Part shown: positions 33,500-43,100 of the stretch, piece by piece
Position numbering within the stretch: position 1 is the first letter of the stretch
How the letters are laid out: each line of letters opens with the position of its first letter
DNA from: Bacteroidaceae bacterium
GTDB taxonomy: Bacteria > Bacteroidota > Bacteroidia > Bacteroidales > Bacteroidaceae
DNA: 45,683 nt
Direction: 5' to 3'
Assembly: GCA_017481875.1 (NCBI GenBank)
Contig: JAFUOP010000012.1
Coordinates: forward strand, 1 to 45,683
Position numbers and translations under genes: made by a program
The notes under the pieces: model-generated
Seen by the model: the letters and a program-made list of their open reading frames with translations, nothing else
What the model was told of the DNA's origin: nothing
The model's database searches: none

Positions 33500-34188
33500 A
33501 AGAACTGTTAAGCGGCTCGCTTTTCTTTGGAGCCACATTGAGCATAGGAATGTATGCCATTGGGTTGTGGGTAAAAAAGAGGCGTTCATTTTTCCTGTTT
33601 AACCCTGTGCTCATTGCCATCGTGGGCACTATCGCCACACTGCTTATATTGGATATTGATTACAGTTCCTACAACAACGGTGCAAAATATATCACCTATC
33701 TGCTCACGCCGGCCACGGTGGCTCTTGCCATTCCGCTATATGAACAGGTGAGCCTGCTGCGCAAGAATTTAACGGCAATAATGGTGGGAATAACATCGGG
33801 AGTACTTGCGAGTTTCTTCTCGATATTTGCACTTGCACTGCTTTTTGCGCTCAACCACACGCAGTATGTCACGCTGTTGCCAAAATCTATCACCACAGCC
33901 ATTGGAATAGGACTTTCACAGGAACTTGGCGGATATGTGGCAATAACTGTTTCGGCAATAATATTGACCGGCCTGTTCGGGAACATTGCAGGGGAACATA
34001 TTTGCCGTTTGCTCAGCATTAAACACCCTGTGGCAAAGGGATTGTCCATTGGCACCGCCACACACGTAATGGGCACCGCAAAGGCTATGGAGATGGGCGA
34101 GATTGAGGGAGCTATGAGCAGCCTGTCGGTAGCAGTGGCCGGATGCATTACTGTGGGAGTTGCCGTAATCTTTGAGCACCTTATATAG
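33496..34188 (+). CDS. lrgB: CidB/LrgB family membrane protein
   Basis: This 230-aa polytopic protein carries LLTPATVALAIPLYEQ, LPKSITTAIGIGLSQELGG and KGLSIGTATHVMGTAKAMEMGEIEGAMSSL, all typical of LrgB. It is the partner of the preceding gene, with a 4-bp overlap indicating coupled translation. Confidence 0.95.
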   Translation: MKELLSGSLFFGATLSIGMYAIGLWVKKRRSFFLFNPVLIAIVGTIATLLILDIDYSSYNNGAKYITYLLTPATVALAIPLYEQVSLLRKNLTAIMVGITSGVLASFFSIFALALLFALNHTQYVTLLPKSITTAIGIGLSQELGGYVAITVSAIILTGLFGNIAGEHICRLLSIKHPVAKGLSIGTATHVMGTAKAMEMGEIEGAMSSLSVAVAGCITVGVAVIFEHLI

Positions 34189-34257
34189 AAAAGCTGTTCC
34201 GGGATTGCATAAACCGAAGATTATTCGTAATTTAGCCGAAAATTAACATACAGCACT

Positions 34258-34677
34258 ATGATTATCGCAGTAGACTTCGACGGTACCATTGTGGAACATT
34301 GCTACCCCGAGATTGGCAAAGAGATTCCATTTGCGGTCACAACACTTAAAATGCTCATCGAGGAGCGTCACCGGCTGATATTGTGGACGGTGCGACGCGG
34401 CAAGCTGTTGCAGGATGCTGTCGATTGGTGCAAGGCACGCGGCCTCGAATTCTATGCCGTGAACAAAAACTTCCCCGAAGAGATTGTCGAGGCAGACGGC
34501 TGTTGTTGCAAAGTGAATGCCGAGCTATTCATCGACGACCGCAACCTTGGCGGGTTGCCCGACTGGGGAGAAATTTACCGTATGATTAAAGATGAAAAAA
34601 CGTGGGAGGAAATATACAAAGGCGGTTCGGCCGAACAGGCCCTTCCCAAGAAAAAGAAAAGATGGTTCGGGTGGTAA
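34258..34677 (+). CDS. HAD-like hydrolase, small Bacteroidetes type
   Basis: This 139-aa cytoplasmic protein has HAD motif I DFDGTIVEH (Asp 6 and 8), motif II LWTVRRG, and a C-terminal AELFIDDRNLGGLPDW (motif IV). It lacks a large cap domain. The C-terminal tail is basic (KKKKRWFGW). The substrate is unknown. It is a single gene between lrgAB and the thr leader. Confidence 0.88.
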   Translation: MIIAVDFDGTIVEHCYPEIGKEIPFAVTTLKMLIEERHRLILWTVRRGKLLQDAVDWCKARGLEFYAVNKNFPEEIVEADGCCCKVNAELFIDDRNLGGLPDWGEIYRMIKDEKTWEEIYKGGSAEQALPKKKKRWFGW

Positions 34678-34906
34678 CCAATAAACAGACACATACTGTT
34701 TCTCGCAGGAAACAGCACTTTCATTCAATAAACAGCCCATAAATTCCTACAAAAGGAAGAAAAAACAACTTTTTTTTAAAAAAATATCACCACTGCTATT
34801 GTTTTATATTTTTTATAGCTATATTTGCGGTAGAGCGTAAATATAGAACCGCACTGACATTGAAAAACATTTCAAACAAGATTTATACCCTTTGTCCGTT
34901 TGTGCC

Positions 34907-34914
34907 TATATTTG
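34907..34914 (+). promoter_or_regulatory. -7 box of the threonine operon
   Basis: TATATTTG, 17 bp upstream of the leader ATG, which suits a short untranslated leader. Confidence 0.55.
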
Positions 34915-34931
34915 CCGTGAACATCAAACAA

Positions 34932-35039
34932 ATGAAGGAATACTATCTATACACAACATCCTCCCGAGGTACCACCATAGGCATCACTATCGGTGGCACT
35001 TGTTGTTGTACATCTACCGGTACTACCCGTAAGGGGTAG
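34932..35039 (+). CDS. thrL: Threonine-rich attenuation leader peptide
   Basis: This 35-codon ORF starts MKEYYLYTTSSRG and continues TTIGITIGGT to TSTGTTRKG. Ten of 35 residues are Thr and three are Ile, and they cluster in the middle and end, as in the thr leader of enterobacteria. It sits 17 bp after a -7 box and upstream of the apgM-like gene and thrC. It should stall ribosomes when threonyl- or isoleucyl-tRNA is scarce. The sequence itself is unrelated to the E. coli leader; the role is inferred from composition, position and the hairpin at its end. Confidence 0.65.
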   Translation: MKEYYLYTTSSRGTTIGITIGGTCCCTSTGTTRKG

Positions 35040-35052
35040 GGATAGTATTTTT
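35021..35052 (+). terminator. Attenuator hairpin overlapping the leader stop codon
   Basis: CTACCC (35023-35028) pairs with GGGTAG (35034-35039), the latter including the leader stop, and is followed by GGATAGTA and T5 (35048-35052). The upstream GGTGG (within about 34992-34998) could pair with CTACC instead, a possible antiterminator. A second weak TGTTTC/GAAACA hairpin with T6 follows at 35052-35074. Confidence 0.5.
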
Positions 35053-35132
35053 GTTTCTGCGTGAAACATTTTTTCAGCAACATTTTTATTAAAACAGGCA
35101 AGCGCTGCAAAAGCATTGCCACACAAGAAAAA

Positions 35133-35154
35133 GAATTCATCGCACGATGAATTC
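35133..35154. other. 10-bp hairpin over the small-ORF start
   Basis: GAATTCATCG-CA-CGATGAATTC is a perfect inverted repeat with a 2-nt centre, and the ATG of the 37-codon ORF lies in its right arm. It may limit translation of that ORF. No U-run follows. Confidence 0.5.
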
Positions 35155-35260
35155 ACAGATGTTTAAATACATCGCGGAAAGGTTCCCAAAGAAAAAGAAG
35201 AGCATTTCCAACAGAAAAACAATTAAGGACTATACACACAACAAGATTAGAACTATATGA
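35147..35260 (+). CDS. Possible 37-aa basic peptide coupled to the apgM-like gene
   Basis: An ATG-to-TGA frame encodes MNSQMFKYIAERFPKKKK and a Lys/Arg-rich remainder ending KIRTI. It ends in ATATGA, overlapping the ATG of the next gene by 4 bp, an arrangement typical of coupled translation. No similarity was recognised and it may be chance; it matters because it lies in the regulated leader. Confidence 0.3.
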   Translation: MNSQMFKYIAERFPKKKKSISNRKTIKDYTHNKIRTI

Positions 35261-36468
35261 AACATATAATAATATTAGGCGACGGAATGGCCGACTGGCC
35301 TGTGGAAGAGTTAGGTGGAAAGACACTGTTGCAAGCTGCCGACACACCCTATATGGACAAACTGGCCAGAATGGGCCGTAACGGAAAACTCATCACCGTA
35401 GCCCCCGGCTTTCACCCCGGCAGCGAGGTTGCCAATATGTCGGTACTCGGTTACAACCTCCCCAAAGTATATGAAGGAAGAGGCCCGTTAGAGGCAGCGA
35501 GCATAGGCGTTGAACTTGCCAAAGGAGAATTTGCACTACGATGCAATATTGTGTGCATAGAAGGCGACACACTTAAAAACCACTCATCGGGGCACATAAC
35601 CACCGAAGAGGCCGATGTTCTTGTCAAATATCTTCAAGAGAAACTCGGCAGCGAGCGCATACACTTCCACACAGGCGTTCAGTATCGCCATCTGCTGGTA
35701 ATAAAAGGCGGCGACAAGCGCATAAGCTGCACCCCGCCCCACGACATTCCCGGCAAGGAGTTCCGCCCCTATCTGGTGAAAGCCGATGTTCCCGAGGCCG
35801 AGGAAACCGCAACACTGATAAACGAACTTATATTCAAGTCGCAAGAACTGCTCAAAGAACACCCTCTGAACAAGAAACGTGCAAGCGAGGGAAAAGACCC
35901 CGCCAACAGCATCTGGCCTTGGGGAGGCGGCTACCGCCCGCAGATGGAGCCCATCGGCATAAAGTTTCCACAGGTGAAAAGCGGCTCTGTAATATCGGCA
36001 GTCGACCTCATACGAGGCATCGGGCACTATGCCGGCCTGAAAGTATTGGAGGTAGAAGGGGCAACAGGCCTCTACAATACCAACTACGAAAATAAAGCAA
36101 ACGCCCTTCTGCAAGCATTGAAAGAGGACGACTTTGTCTATCTTCACATAGAAGCAAGCGACGAGGCCGGCCACGAAGGCGACATTGCACTTAAAATAAA
36201 AACAATAGAAAACCTCGACAGCCGTGCCGTGGGCCCCATATACGAAGCAGTAAAAGAGTGGGACGAGCCGGTAGCAATAGCAGTGCTCCCCGACCACCCC
36301 ACCCCCTGCAAATATCGTACCCACACGGCCGAGCCCGTCCCATTCCTCATCTGGTACCCCGGCATAACCCCCGACAGCGTGGAAACATTCGACGAAATAG
36401 CCGCCGAACAAGGTTGCTACGGCCTTATGAAGGAAGATGAATTCATAAAAGCATTTATGCAAGAGTAA
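35257..36468 (+). CDS. apgM: Phosphoglycerate-mutase-like protein, probable homoserine kinase
   Basis: This 403-aa alkaline-phosphatase-superfamily protein is of the cofactor-independent (archaeal-type) phosphoglycerate mutase family: IILGDGMADWP, HPGSEVANMSVLGYNLPKVYEGRGPLEAAS (nucleophile Ser of SEVANMS), DLIRGIGHYAGL, HIEASDEAGHEGD and AVLPDHPTPC. In Bacteroidetes this type is often next to thr genes where no ordinary thrB is found, and it has been proposed to phosphorylate homoserine. Its position between the Thr leader and thrC supports this. A glycolytic mutase remains the alternative. No thrA is in the window. Confidence 0.9.
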   Translation: MKHIIILGDGMADWPVEELGGKTLLQAADTPYMDKLARMGRNGKLITVAPGFHPGSEVANMSVLGYNLPKVYEGRGPLEAASIGVELAKGEFALRCNIVCIEGDTLKNHSSGHITTEEADVLVKYLQEKLGSERIHFHTGVQYRHLLVIKGGDKRISCTPPHDIPGKEFRPYLVKADVPEAEETATLINELIFKSQELLKEHPLNKKRASEGKDPANSIWPWGGGYRPQMEPIGIKFPQVKSGSVISAVDLIRGIGHYAGLKVLEVEGATGLYNTNYENKANALLQALKEDDFVYLHIEASDEAGHEGDIALKIKTIENLDSRAVGPIYEAVKEWDEPVAIAVLPDHPTPCKYRTHTAEPVPFLIWYPGITPDSVETFDEIAAEQGCYGLMKEDEFIKAFMQE

Positions 36469-36504
36469 AAGAGAAAAGAAGAACCAACAAGAAACTGACA
36501 GACT

Positions 36505-37833
36505 ATGAAATATTACAGCACAAATAAGATTGTGAACGAAGTGAGCCTCGAAGAGGCTGTGATAAAAGGACTCGCAGCCGACAAAGGCCTTTTTATGCCC
36601 AACAAGATAAAGAAACTGCCGGCCGAGTTTTTCGAGAATATCGACAAAATGAGCTTTCAGGAAATCTCCTTCCGCGTAGCCGAGGCCTTCTTCGGCGAGG
36701 ATGTTCCGGCCGACGCGCTTAAAGCCATCGTTTACGACACACTCTCGTTCGACACACCCGTAGTTCACGTTCACGACAACATCTACTCGCTCGAACTGTT
36801 CCACGGCCCCACCCTCGCATTCAAAGATGTTGGCGGACGCTTTATGGCACGTCTCTTGGGTTATTTCGTGAAAAACAGCAGCGACAAACGGGTAAATGTG
36901 CTGGTAGCAACATCGGGCGACACAGGCAGTGCAGTAGCCAACGGATTCCTTGGCGTGGAGGGCGTACACGTTTATGTACTCTACCCCAAAGGCAAAGTGA
37001 GCGAAATACAGGAAAAGCAATTCACCACACTCGGCCGCAACATCACAGCACTGGAAATTGAAGGGTGCTTCGACGATTGTCAGGCACTCGTGAAACGCGC
37101 CTTTATGGACGAGGAACTCAACGAAAAAATGTTCCTCACAAGTGCCAATTCAATAAACCTCGCACGCTTCCTTCCGCAATCGTTCTACTACTTCTACGCC
37201 TATGCACAATTAAAGAAAATGGGTAAAGCCGACAATGTAGTAATATCGGTTCCCAGCGGAAACTTCGGAAACATCACAGCAGGTCTCTTTGCACAAGTGA
37301 TGGGACTCCCCGTCAAACGATTCATTGCAGCCAACAACAGCAACGACATATTCTACCACTATCTGCGCACAGGCAACTTTGAACCAAAAGCATCGGTGTG
37401 CACCATCGCCAACGCAATGGATGTGGGTAACCCAAGCAATTTCGCACGCATACTCGACCTCTATGGCTACAACCACGAAAATATCTGCAACCACATTTCG
37501 GGTGCCACATACAGCGACCAAGAGATTGCAACAGGCATAAAATCCCTGTGGGAAGAGCACAAATATCTGCTCGACCCCCACGGAGCTTGCGGCTACCTCG
37601 CACTGAAAGAGCAGATGCAACCGGGCGAAACGGGCGTGTTCCTCGAAACAGCACACCCTGCAAAGTTCAAGGACACCATCGACCGAATCCTTAATGCAGA
37701 CATAGAAATACCCCTGCCACTGCAAGAATTTATGAAGGGCACAAAAGACACCGTGCCTATGAGCAAAGAATTTAGCGACTTAAAGAACTTCCTTCTCAAA
37801 CAAATGCTCTACACACACGAAACATTCTATTGA
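36505..37833 (+). CDS. thrC: Threonine synthase
   Basis: This 442-aa PLP enzyme converts O-phospho-L-homoserine to L-threonine. It has MKYYSTNK and VSLEEAVIKGLAADKGLFMP at the N-terminus, LELFHGPTLAFKDVGGRFMARL with the PLP Lys (about 107), VATSGDTGSAVANGFLG, and SVPSGNFGNITAGLFA. Length is typical. It follows the apgM-like gene by 36 bp in the same direction and is the last gene before a strong terminator. Confidence 0.97.
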   Translation: MKYYSTNKIVNEVSLEEAVIKGLAADKGLFMPNKIKKLPAEFFENIDKMSFQEISFRVAEAFFGEDVPADALKAIVYDTLSFDTPVVHVHDNIYSLELFHGPTLAFKDVGGRFMARLLGYFVKNSSDKRVNVLVATSGDTGSAVANGFLGVEGVHVYVLYPKGKVSEIQEKQFTTLGRNITALEIEGCFDDCQALVKRAFMDEELNEKMFLTSANSINLARFLPQSFYYFYAYAQLKKMGKADNVVISVPSGNFGNITAGLFAQVMGLPVKRFIAANNSNDIFYHYLRTGNFEPKASVCTIANAMDVGNPSNFARILDLYGYNHENICNHISGATYSDQEIATGIKSLWEEHKYLLDPHGACGYLALKEQMQPGETGVFLETAHPAKFKDTIDRILNADIEIPLPLQEFMKGTKDTVPMSKEFSDLKNFLLKQMLYTHETFY

Positions 37834-37844
37834 TACAATAAACA

Positions 37845-37883
37845 ACAATAAACGCTTGCCTTTAAACAGCAAGCGTTTATTGT
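37845..37883. terminator. Terminator of the threonine operon
   Basis: A perfect 15-bp inverted repeat ACAATAAACGCTTGC (37845-37859) with GCAAGCGTTTATTGT (37869-37883), 9-nt loop. Confidence 0.82.
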
Positions 37884-37965
37884 AGACACAGGAAACTCTT
37901 TCACGCTAATAATCAAAAGGATGCCCCGTATTATAAAAAAATATATCATTTTTTCCCAAAAAAGA

Positions 37966-37996
37966 TTTGCTGAATAAAAATAAAATTGTACCTTTG
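37966..37996 (+). promoter_or_regulatory. Promoter of tRNA-Lys
   Basis: TTTG (37966-37969), exactly 19 nt, TACCTTTG (37989-37996): the complete Bacteroidetes consensus. It starts transcription close to the tRNA. Confidence 0.8.
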
Positions 37997-38019
37997 CAAC
38001 GCTTTAAGGCACAAGAGTT

Positions 38020-38092
38020 GCGCTGTTAGCTCAGTTGGTAGAGCAATTGACTCTTAATCAATGGGTCCAGGGTTCGAGTCCCTGACGGCGTA
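38020..38092 (+). tRNA. tRNA-Lys (CTT)
   Basis: This 73-nt cloverleaf has acceptor GCGCTGT/ACGGCGT (two G-T pairs), D-arm GCTCAGTTGGTAGAGC, anticodon stem ATTGA/TCAAT with loop CTCTTAA (anticodon CTT at 38053-38055), T-arm CAGGG-TTCGAGT-CCCTG and discriminator A. CCA is not encoded. Confidence 0.97.
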
Positions 38093-38283
38093 CAAAAGAG
38101 CAAAAGGACCGAAAATCAACGATTTACGTTTGAAATTCAGTCCTTTTTCTCTTGTTTTTATCTGTTCTTATTCTTAAAAATCGGGATATTTCGGGGTATA
38201 TTTAAGGCAAATGTTTGCAAATTATCCACCAAGAACTATGACAACAAAGCTATATCTCAACGACAAAAACCCCATCGACCATA
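38093..38283. other. Region downstream of tRNA-Lys, possible integrase remnant
   Basis: About 190 bp without a full gene. A 17-codon frame at 38238-38291 (MTTKLYLNDKNPIDHII) resembles the first residues of some Bacteroidales tyrosine integrases and is then cut off at the stop of the next gene. The match is too short to prove. A hairpin AAAGGACTGAA-type (around 38105 and 38141) may be the tRNA terminator. Confidence 0.3.
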
Positions 38284-38907
38284 TTATCTGATAAAGTGCA
38301 TAGCATCCCAAGGTTCATTTGCGGGACGACCCGGTGCTTTCTCTCCATTGGTAGACTTCAACAGCCAAGCCATATTACGGGCAAGCGTCTGCATTGTCTG
38401 CATACCCTCTTTATCCATAGCTGCCTCACCGGCCGCTCTGCCATAAACAATATTCCAGTATTGAGATGTTACCACCGGCATATTCATCATTTGAAACGGC
38501 ATATTAAGGCATTCAAAAGCTGCGGTAGCCCCGCCTCTACGGCATACAGCAACGGAAGCTGCCGGCTTTCCCGAGATTCCGGCACCATTAGAATAGAATG
38601 CACGTTGAATGACAGAGAGTAACGCTCCGTTAGGCTGGCCATAATAAACAGGCGAGCCCACGATGAGAGCATCGGCATCGGCAAACTTTTCTGAAATACG
38701 ATTGCATATATCATCATCGAAAATGCATCGTCCTAAACCTTTTGCTGCACATTGGCCACAGGCCGCACAACCACGTATGGGCTTGTTTCCAATCCATACA
38801 ATTTCACTCTCTATTCCCTCTCTTGATAATTGCTTTGCCACTTCTGCCAAAGCTAATGCAGTATTCCCCTCTTTGCGAGGACTTCCATTTATAAGTAACA
38901 CTTTCAT
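38284..38907 (-). CDS. Iron-sulfur flavoprotein / NADPH-dependent FMN reductase-like 1
   Basis: This 207-aa flavodoxin-fold protein has the FMN phosphate loop INGSPRKEGNTALAL (about 6-20), a cysteine motif RGCAACGQCAAKGLGRC (about 45-62) as in iron-sulfur flavoproteins, and ALIVGSPVYYGQPNGALLSVIQRAFY. It is a probable electron carrier or reductase in the cytoplasm. A similar gene lies 290 bp away in the same direction, separated by a MITE-like element. Confidence 0.9.
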   Translation of the reverse strand: MKVLLINGSPRKEGNTALALAEVAKQLSREGIESEIVWIGNKPIRGCAACGQCAAKGLGRCIFDDDICNRISEKFADADALIVGSPVYYGQPNGALLSVIQRAFYSNGAGISGKPAASVAVCRRGGATAAFECLNMPFQMMNMPVVTSQYWNIVYGRAAGEAAMDKEGMQTMQTLARNMAWLLKSTNGEKAPGRPANEPWDAMHFIR

Positions 38908-38927
38908 AGGTTGTCTGTTGTCATTTT

Positions 38928-39114
38928 AGAAGTTGTTTGATTTATATCGCCAAAATTTTTATAGAACAAGAATAGAATGTTTATTTCTTTTTTAAGGGCG
39001 TGTAGCGGGCTACATAACTGCAAAAAAGAAAGAAACAGACATTTTTGAATATAAAAAATGGCGAAACATTCAGTTTCTATAAGAAAATATTTTTTAGAAA
39101 TTCAAACAACTTCT
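38928..39114. mobile_element. 187-bp MITE-like element containing repeat B copy 2
   Basis: It has terminal inverted repeats AGAAGTTGTTTGA (38928-38940) and TCAAACAACTTCT (39102-39114). The interior from 38984 is the 133-bp repeat that recurs at 145-276, and the left 37 bp recur inverted at 10694-10730. No transposase is present. It separates the two flavoprotein genes. Confidence 0.6.
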
Positions 39115-39197
39115 TAATATTTTACCATCATTGTTATAAGTATCGATCGCGGGAGAAGCAACAATGTCTGTCTAAAATTTTTCAAAGGAATAACCTC

Positions 39198-39851
39198 TTA
39201 TTGCTTATTGTCGATAATCTCTTCGGCCATCCGTTTCCCTGCCTCGTATGCCCTTTGCAAGTCCTCCTCCCAATGTTCGTTACGCCATTTGTGTTTTGTA
39301 TCTTCCGAGAACCCACCTAATTCGTAGCTATCATATTTAGCAACCTGACAAGTATTGTAGGCAACAATATGCAGTGGCTCGCCAAGAGCCGAGGTAATAC
39401 AATACTCCATCGAACCGAAACTGTTACTATTGTTGCGGTCAGGCGTTCCGTTCATCGTTTCAACAAGCACCACAGGCATACGCTTCGGCGCGGTCAAGCT
39501 GTAATCGTTATACGAAAGCCACGGGAACACCAAACGCTCCAAGAAGGAACGCATCTGCCCTGTAACTTCACCAAAGTAGATAGGTGAGCCGAGCACAAGA
39601 CCATCGGCCCGGGCAATCTCCTCCAAAATTGGAGCCAACCCATCCTTGAAACGGCAAATATTCGACGCCCTGCCTTTGAGCTTACAAGCCATACACGACA
39701 TACAACCCTTATAGTCAAAATCATAGAGCCGTACTGTCTTAATCTCAATATCACCGGCAGCCGATTTAGCACCTTCGGCAATTCGCTGCAACAGTTGAGC
39801 GGTATTCATCCTCTTTCGCGGGCCGCCATCAATTACTATTATCCTTTTCAT
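39198..39851 (-). CDS. Iron-sulfur flavoprotein / NADPH-dependent FMN reductase-like 2
   Basis: This 217-aa flavodoxin-fold protein has IVIDGGPRKRMNTAQL for FMN, the cysteine motif KGCMSCMACKLKGRASNIC (about 50-68), and GLVLGSPIYFGEVTGQMRSFLERLVF. The frame opens at a GTG at 39917, but ATG at 39849-39851 (MKRIIVIDGGPR) is the family start. Paralogous to the preceding gene but diverged, so not a recent duplication. Confidence 0.9.
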   Translation of the reverse strand: MKRIIVIDGGPRKRMNTAQLLQRIAEGAKSAAGDIEIKTVRLYDFDYKGCMSCMACKLKGRASNICRFKDGLAPILEEIARADGLVLGSPIYFGEVTGQMRSFLERLVFPWLSYNDYSLTAPKRMPVVLVETMNGTPDRNNSNSFGSMEYCITSALGEPLHIVAYNTCQVAKYDSYELGGFSEDTKHKWRNEHWEEDLQRAYEAGKRMAEEIIDNKQ

Positions 39852-40171
39852 TGGTTCAATGTTTACTTCTTTATAACTTATATCCCAAGCAAATGGTTTC
39901 ACCAATCTTTTCTGCACAAACAGGAAAAGAGGGTACGCCGGTTGTAAAAGTACGATTTTTCTGTCGTATCATCACCAACTATTGCAGGTTAATTGCATTG
40001 GAATAAAATATTCTTCATAGACAATAACAGTTATGAAAAATAGTAAACAATACCAATTTCTAATCAAAGTAGAACTTGTTTAATCATTATTTTCTATATT
40101 TGTATTTAAATAACCTTGGTTCTCATCAAGATTGAAAACCTGTAAAGATAAGCATCTAATAATTCAAAGTT
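39852..40171. other. Intergenic region before the fusion helicase gene
   Basis: This 320-bp AT-rich divergent region has no coding frame. A TATTTGTA stretch (about 40095) is promoter-like, but no consensus box was found with confidence. Confidence 0.4.
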
Positions 40172-43100
40172 ATGTCTCTTTGGAGTAAATTCATAAGATC
40201 AATAAGTGATACGGAAAATAATTCTGCCATATCAGTATCACAAAATACATTTTGCTATGCTATTATAGACATAGAAGTGAGTATTAAAGATCATAAGATT
40301 CATGATATTGGTGCATTGAGATATGACAGAGCCGTCCTCCATTCTGCCAATAAACAAGAGTTATTAGACTTCCTAAAAGGCATTGATTTCGTATGTGGCC
40401 ATAATATTATTCACCATGATGCGAAATATCTTTTTTCCAAGGACACTCACCTATGGATATTGGTTGATACGCTATACGTTTCACCGCTGCTATTTCCAGA
40501 AAGGCCATATCATCGTTTATTGAAAGATGACAAATTAATGAGTGACCAAATAAATAATCCGGTCAATGATTGTGAAAAAGCATATGATTTATTGATGGAT
40601 GAGGTTGCCCGTTGGAACATACTATCGGAAGAGAAAAGGACCATTTTTACAACACTATTACAAGGTGTCATAGAATTCGACGGTTTTCTAAAATTTGTCA
40701 ATGCAAAAGCCGGAAATGTAAATCATTTAGCAGATCTAATACGCTCTGTATATGAATGTAAAATTTGCGTGCATGCTGATATTGAATATATAATTAAACA
40801 CTACCCTTGTGAATTAGCGTATGCATTAGCTTTAATTGATACAATTGATTACCGTTCCATCACTCCACCTTGGGTACTATGGAATTACCCGAATGTTGAA
40901 TATGTTGTAAGGCTACTACGACATACAAAATGTATTTATGGTTGCAGTTATTGTAACAAAGAGCTTAACATTCATTACAACTTAAAGAAATATTTTGGTT
41001 ATGATAAATTTCGCTCATACGACGGTGAGCCACTTCAAGAAAAGTCTGTCAGCGCAGCAGTAGAGGGAAAATCGCTACTCGCCATATTTCCTACTGGTGG
41101 AGGCAAATCTCTTGCATTCCAGTTACCTGCCTTAATGGAAGGGAGTTCTGTACATGGATTAACAATTGTAATATCTCCCCTGCAGTCGCTTATGAAAGAC
41201 CAAGTTGACAATCTTGCAGAGAAAGGAATTGCAACAGCTGTAACCATTAATGGATTACTCGATCCGATCAATCGTTCTCTCGCTATTCAACGTATTATGA
41301 ATGGCGATGCTACACTTCTGTATATAGCACCGGAAATGCTGCGCTCAAAAACTATTGAGAAGATACTATTAGCACGCCATATAGTACGTTTTGTTATAGA
41401 TGAAGCTCATTGTTTTTCATCGTGGGGGCAGGATTTCCGGGTTGATTATTTATACATCGGCAAATTCATTAGTGAATACCAAAAAAAGAAAAAACTCACA
41501 AAACCAATACCTATTTCGTGTTTTACAGCTACAGCCAAACAGAAGGTTGTACAAGATATTTGCGATTATTTTAAGCAAACACTGAACCTAAACCTTCAAC
41601 TTTTTGCATCAACAGCTTCCCGAACCAATCTACACTATTCTGTCATCCATACAGAAACAGATGAGGATAAGTATATTAAACTGCGTTCATTGATAGCCGA
41701 ATCATTATGTCCGACAATAGTTTATGTATCAAGGACCAAACGAACCAAACAATTAGCAGAGAGACTATCCAGAGATGGATATAAAGCATTGGCATTTAAT
41801 GGGAAAATGAATGCTGACGAGAAAATTGCCAATCAAGACGCTTTTATATCCGATCAAGCACGTATAATTGTCGCTACTTCTGCTTTTGGAATGGGAGTAG
41901 ACAAAAAAGATGTGGGATTAGTTATACACTATGACATTTCCGACTCCTTGGAGAATTATGTGCAGGAAGCAGGACGTGCTGGACGGGATCCAGAACTTCA
42001 AGCACGATGTTTTGTATTATATTGCGATTCTGACCTTGATAAACACTTTATTCTGCTTAACCAAACAAAATTGAGCATAAGCGAGATTCAACAAGTTTGG
42101 AAAGCTGTAAAAGAAATGACTAAATATCGCATGCGCGCTTGTTGCTCGGCATTGGAAATAGCCAGAAAAGCAGGGTGGGATGATTCGGTTTCGGACATAG
42201 AAACACGCGTACGCACAGCTCTTGCCGCTCTTGAACAGGCTGGATATTTGGAGCGTGGCAATAATGTACCACATATTTATGCTACCGGTATTACTGTAAA
42301 GAATGTTGATGAAGCACGTAAACGTATTACAGAATCCCTACTATTTGAAAAGGAGGAAGTAGAGAAGGCTGTACGTGTCATTAAATCACTGATTTCTCAA
42401 AAGCATATTACCAAAGCACAAGACGATGTTGCAGAGTCACGAATCGATTACTTAGCAGACATTCTTGGTTTAAAGAAGAATGAGGTAGTATCTGTCGTTG
42501 AACGTATGCGTCAAGAAGGTATATTGGCTGATACAAAAGATATTTCCGCTTATTTGAATGATATTGGAGAGTCGGAACACAAGTCGAAACGATTATTAGA
42601 GCAATTTACAAAATTAGAGTGTTATATACTCAACAAAATTCCTGACGATGTTCTCAATATCTCATACAAACAATTGAATAATAATGCTCAAAATGAAGGT
42701 ATAACAAGTGCAACTGAAAAAGATATCCGCACGTTGCTTTATTTCCTTACAATAAAAGGATACACAAGGAAAAAAGAAGATGCAACACATAATATAGAGG
42801 TCACTCGCCAAGCTGATTTGGAAACGATTATAAAACGTTTTGAAAAACGCATAGAGATTTGTCAGTTTGCAATAGAATGGTTATTCAAACAGATTATACC
42901 GACAATAGGGGAAGAATCAAAGAAGAAGGGTGTACAATTTTCGGTCGTTGAGTTGCTTAATGATTTAAAATACAATAATTCAAATATATTCGGCACATTG
43001 CAAAATGTGCAACTTGAAGATGTAGAAGAAGCGCTGCTCTACTTGTCTAAGATTGGTGCATTGAAATTAGAGGGCGGGTTTCTTGTTCTATATAATGCTA

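Larger units (their letters stand above)
34678..35256. other. Leader region of the threonine operon
   Basis: This 579-bp region contains a TATATTTG box (34818-34825), a second TATATTTG (34907-34914) taken as the operon promoter, the Thr-rich leader ORF (34932-35039), a terminator-like hairpin at its end, a 10-bp perfect hairpin (35133-35154) and a 37-codon basic ORF that overlaps the first structural gene. Confidence 0.6.

Noticed and set aside
34822-34860. Shared motif between the thr leader region and the NCS2 upstream region (TTTGCGGTA ... GAAAAACATT)
   Set aside because: Similarity is limited to short blocks with different spacing; it may be a common AT-rich repeat relic and does not support a shared regulator.
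35584-37020. 478-aa minus-strand ORF
   Set aside because: A long shadow of apgM-like and thrC genes, with Cys/Val/Phe-rich composition and no domain.
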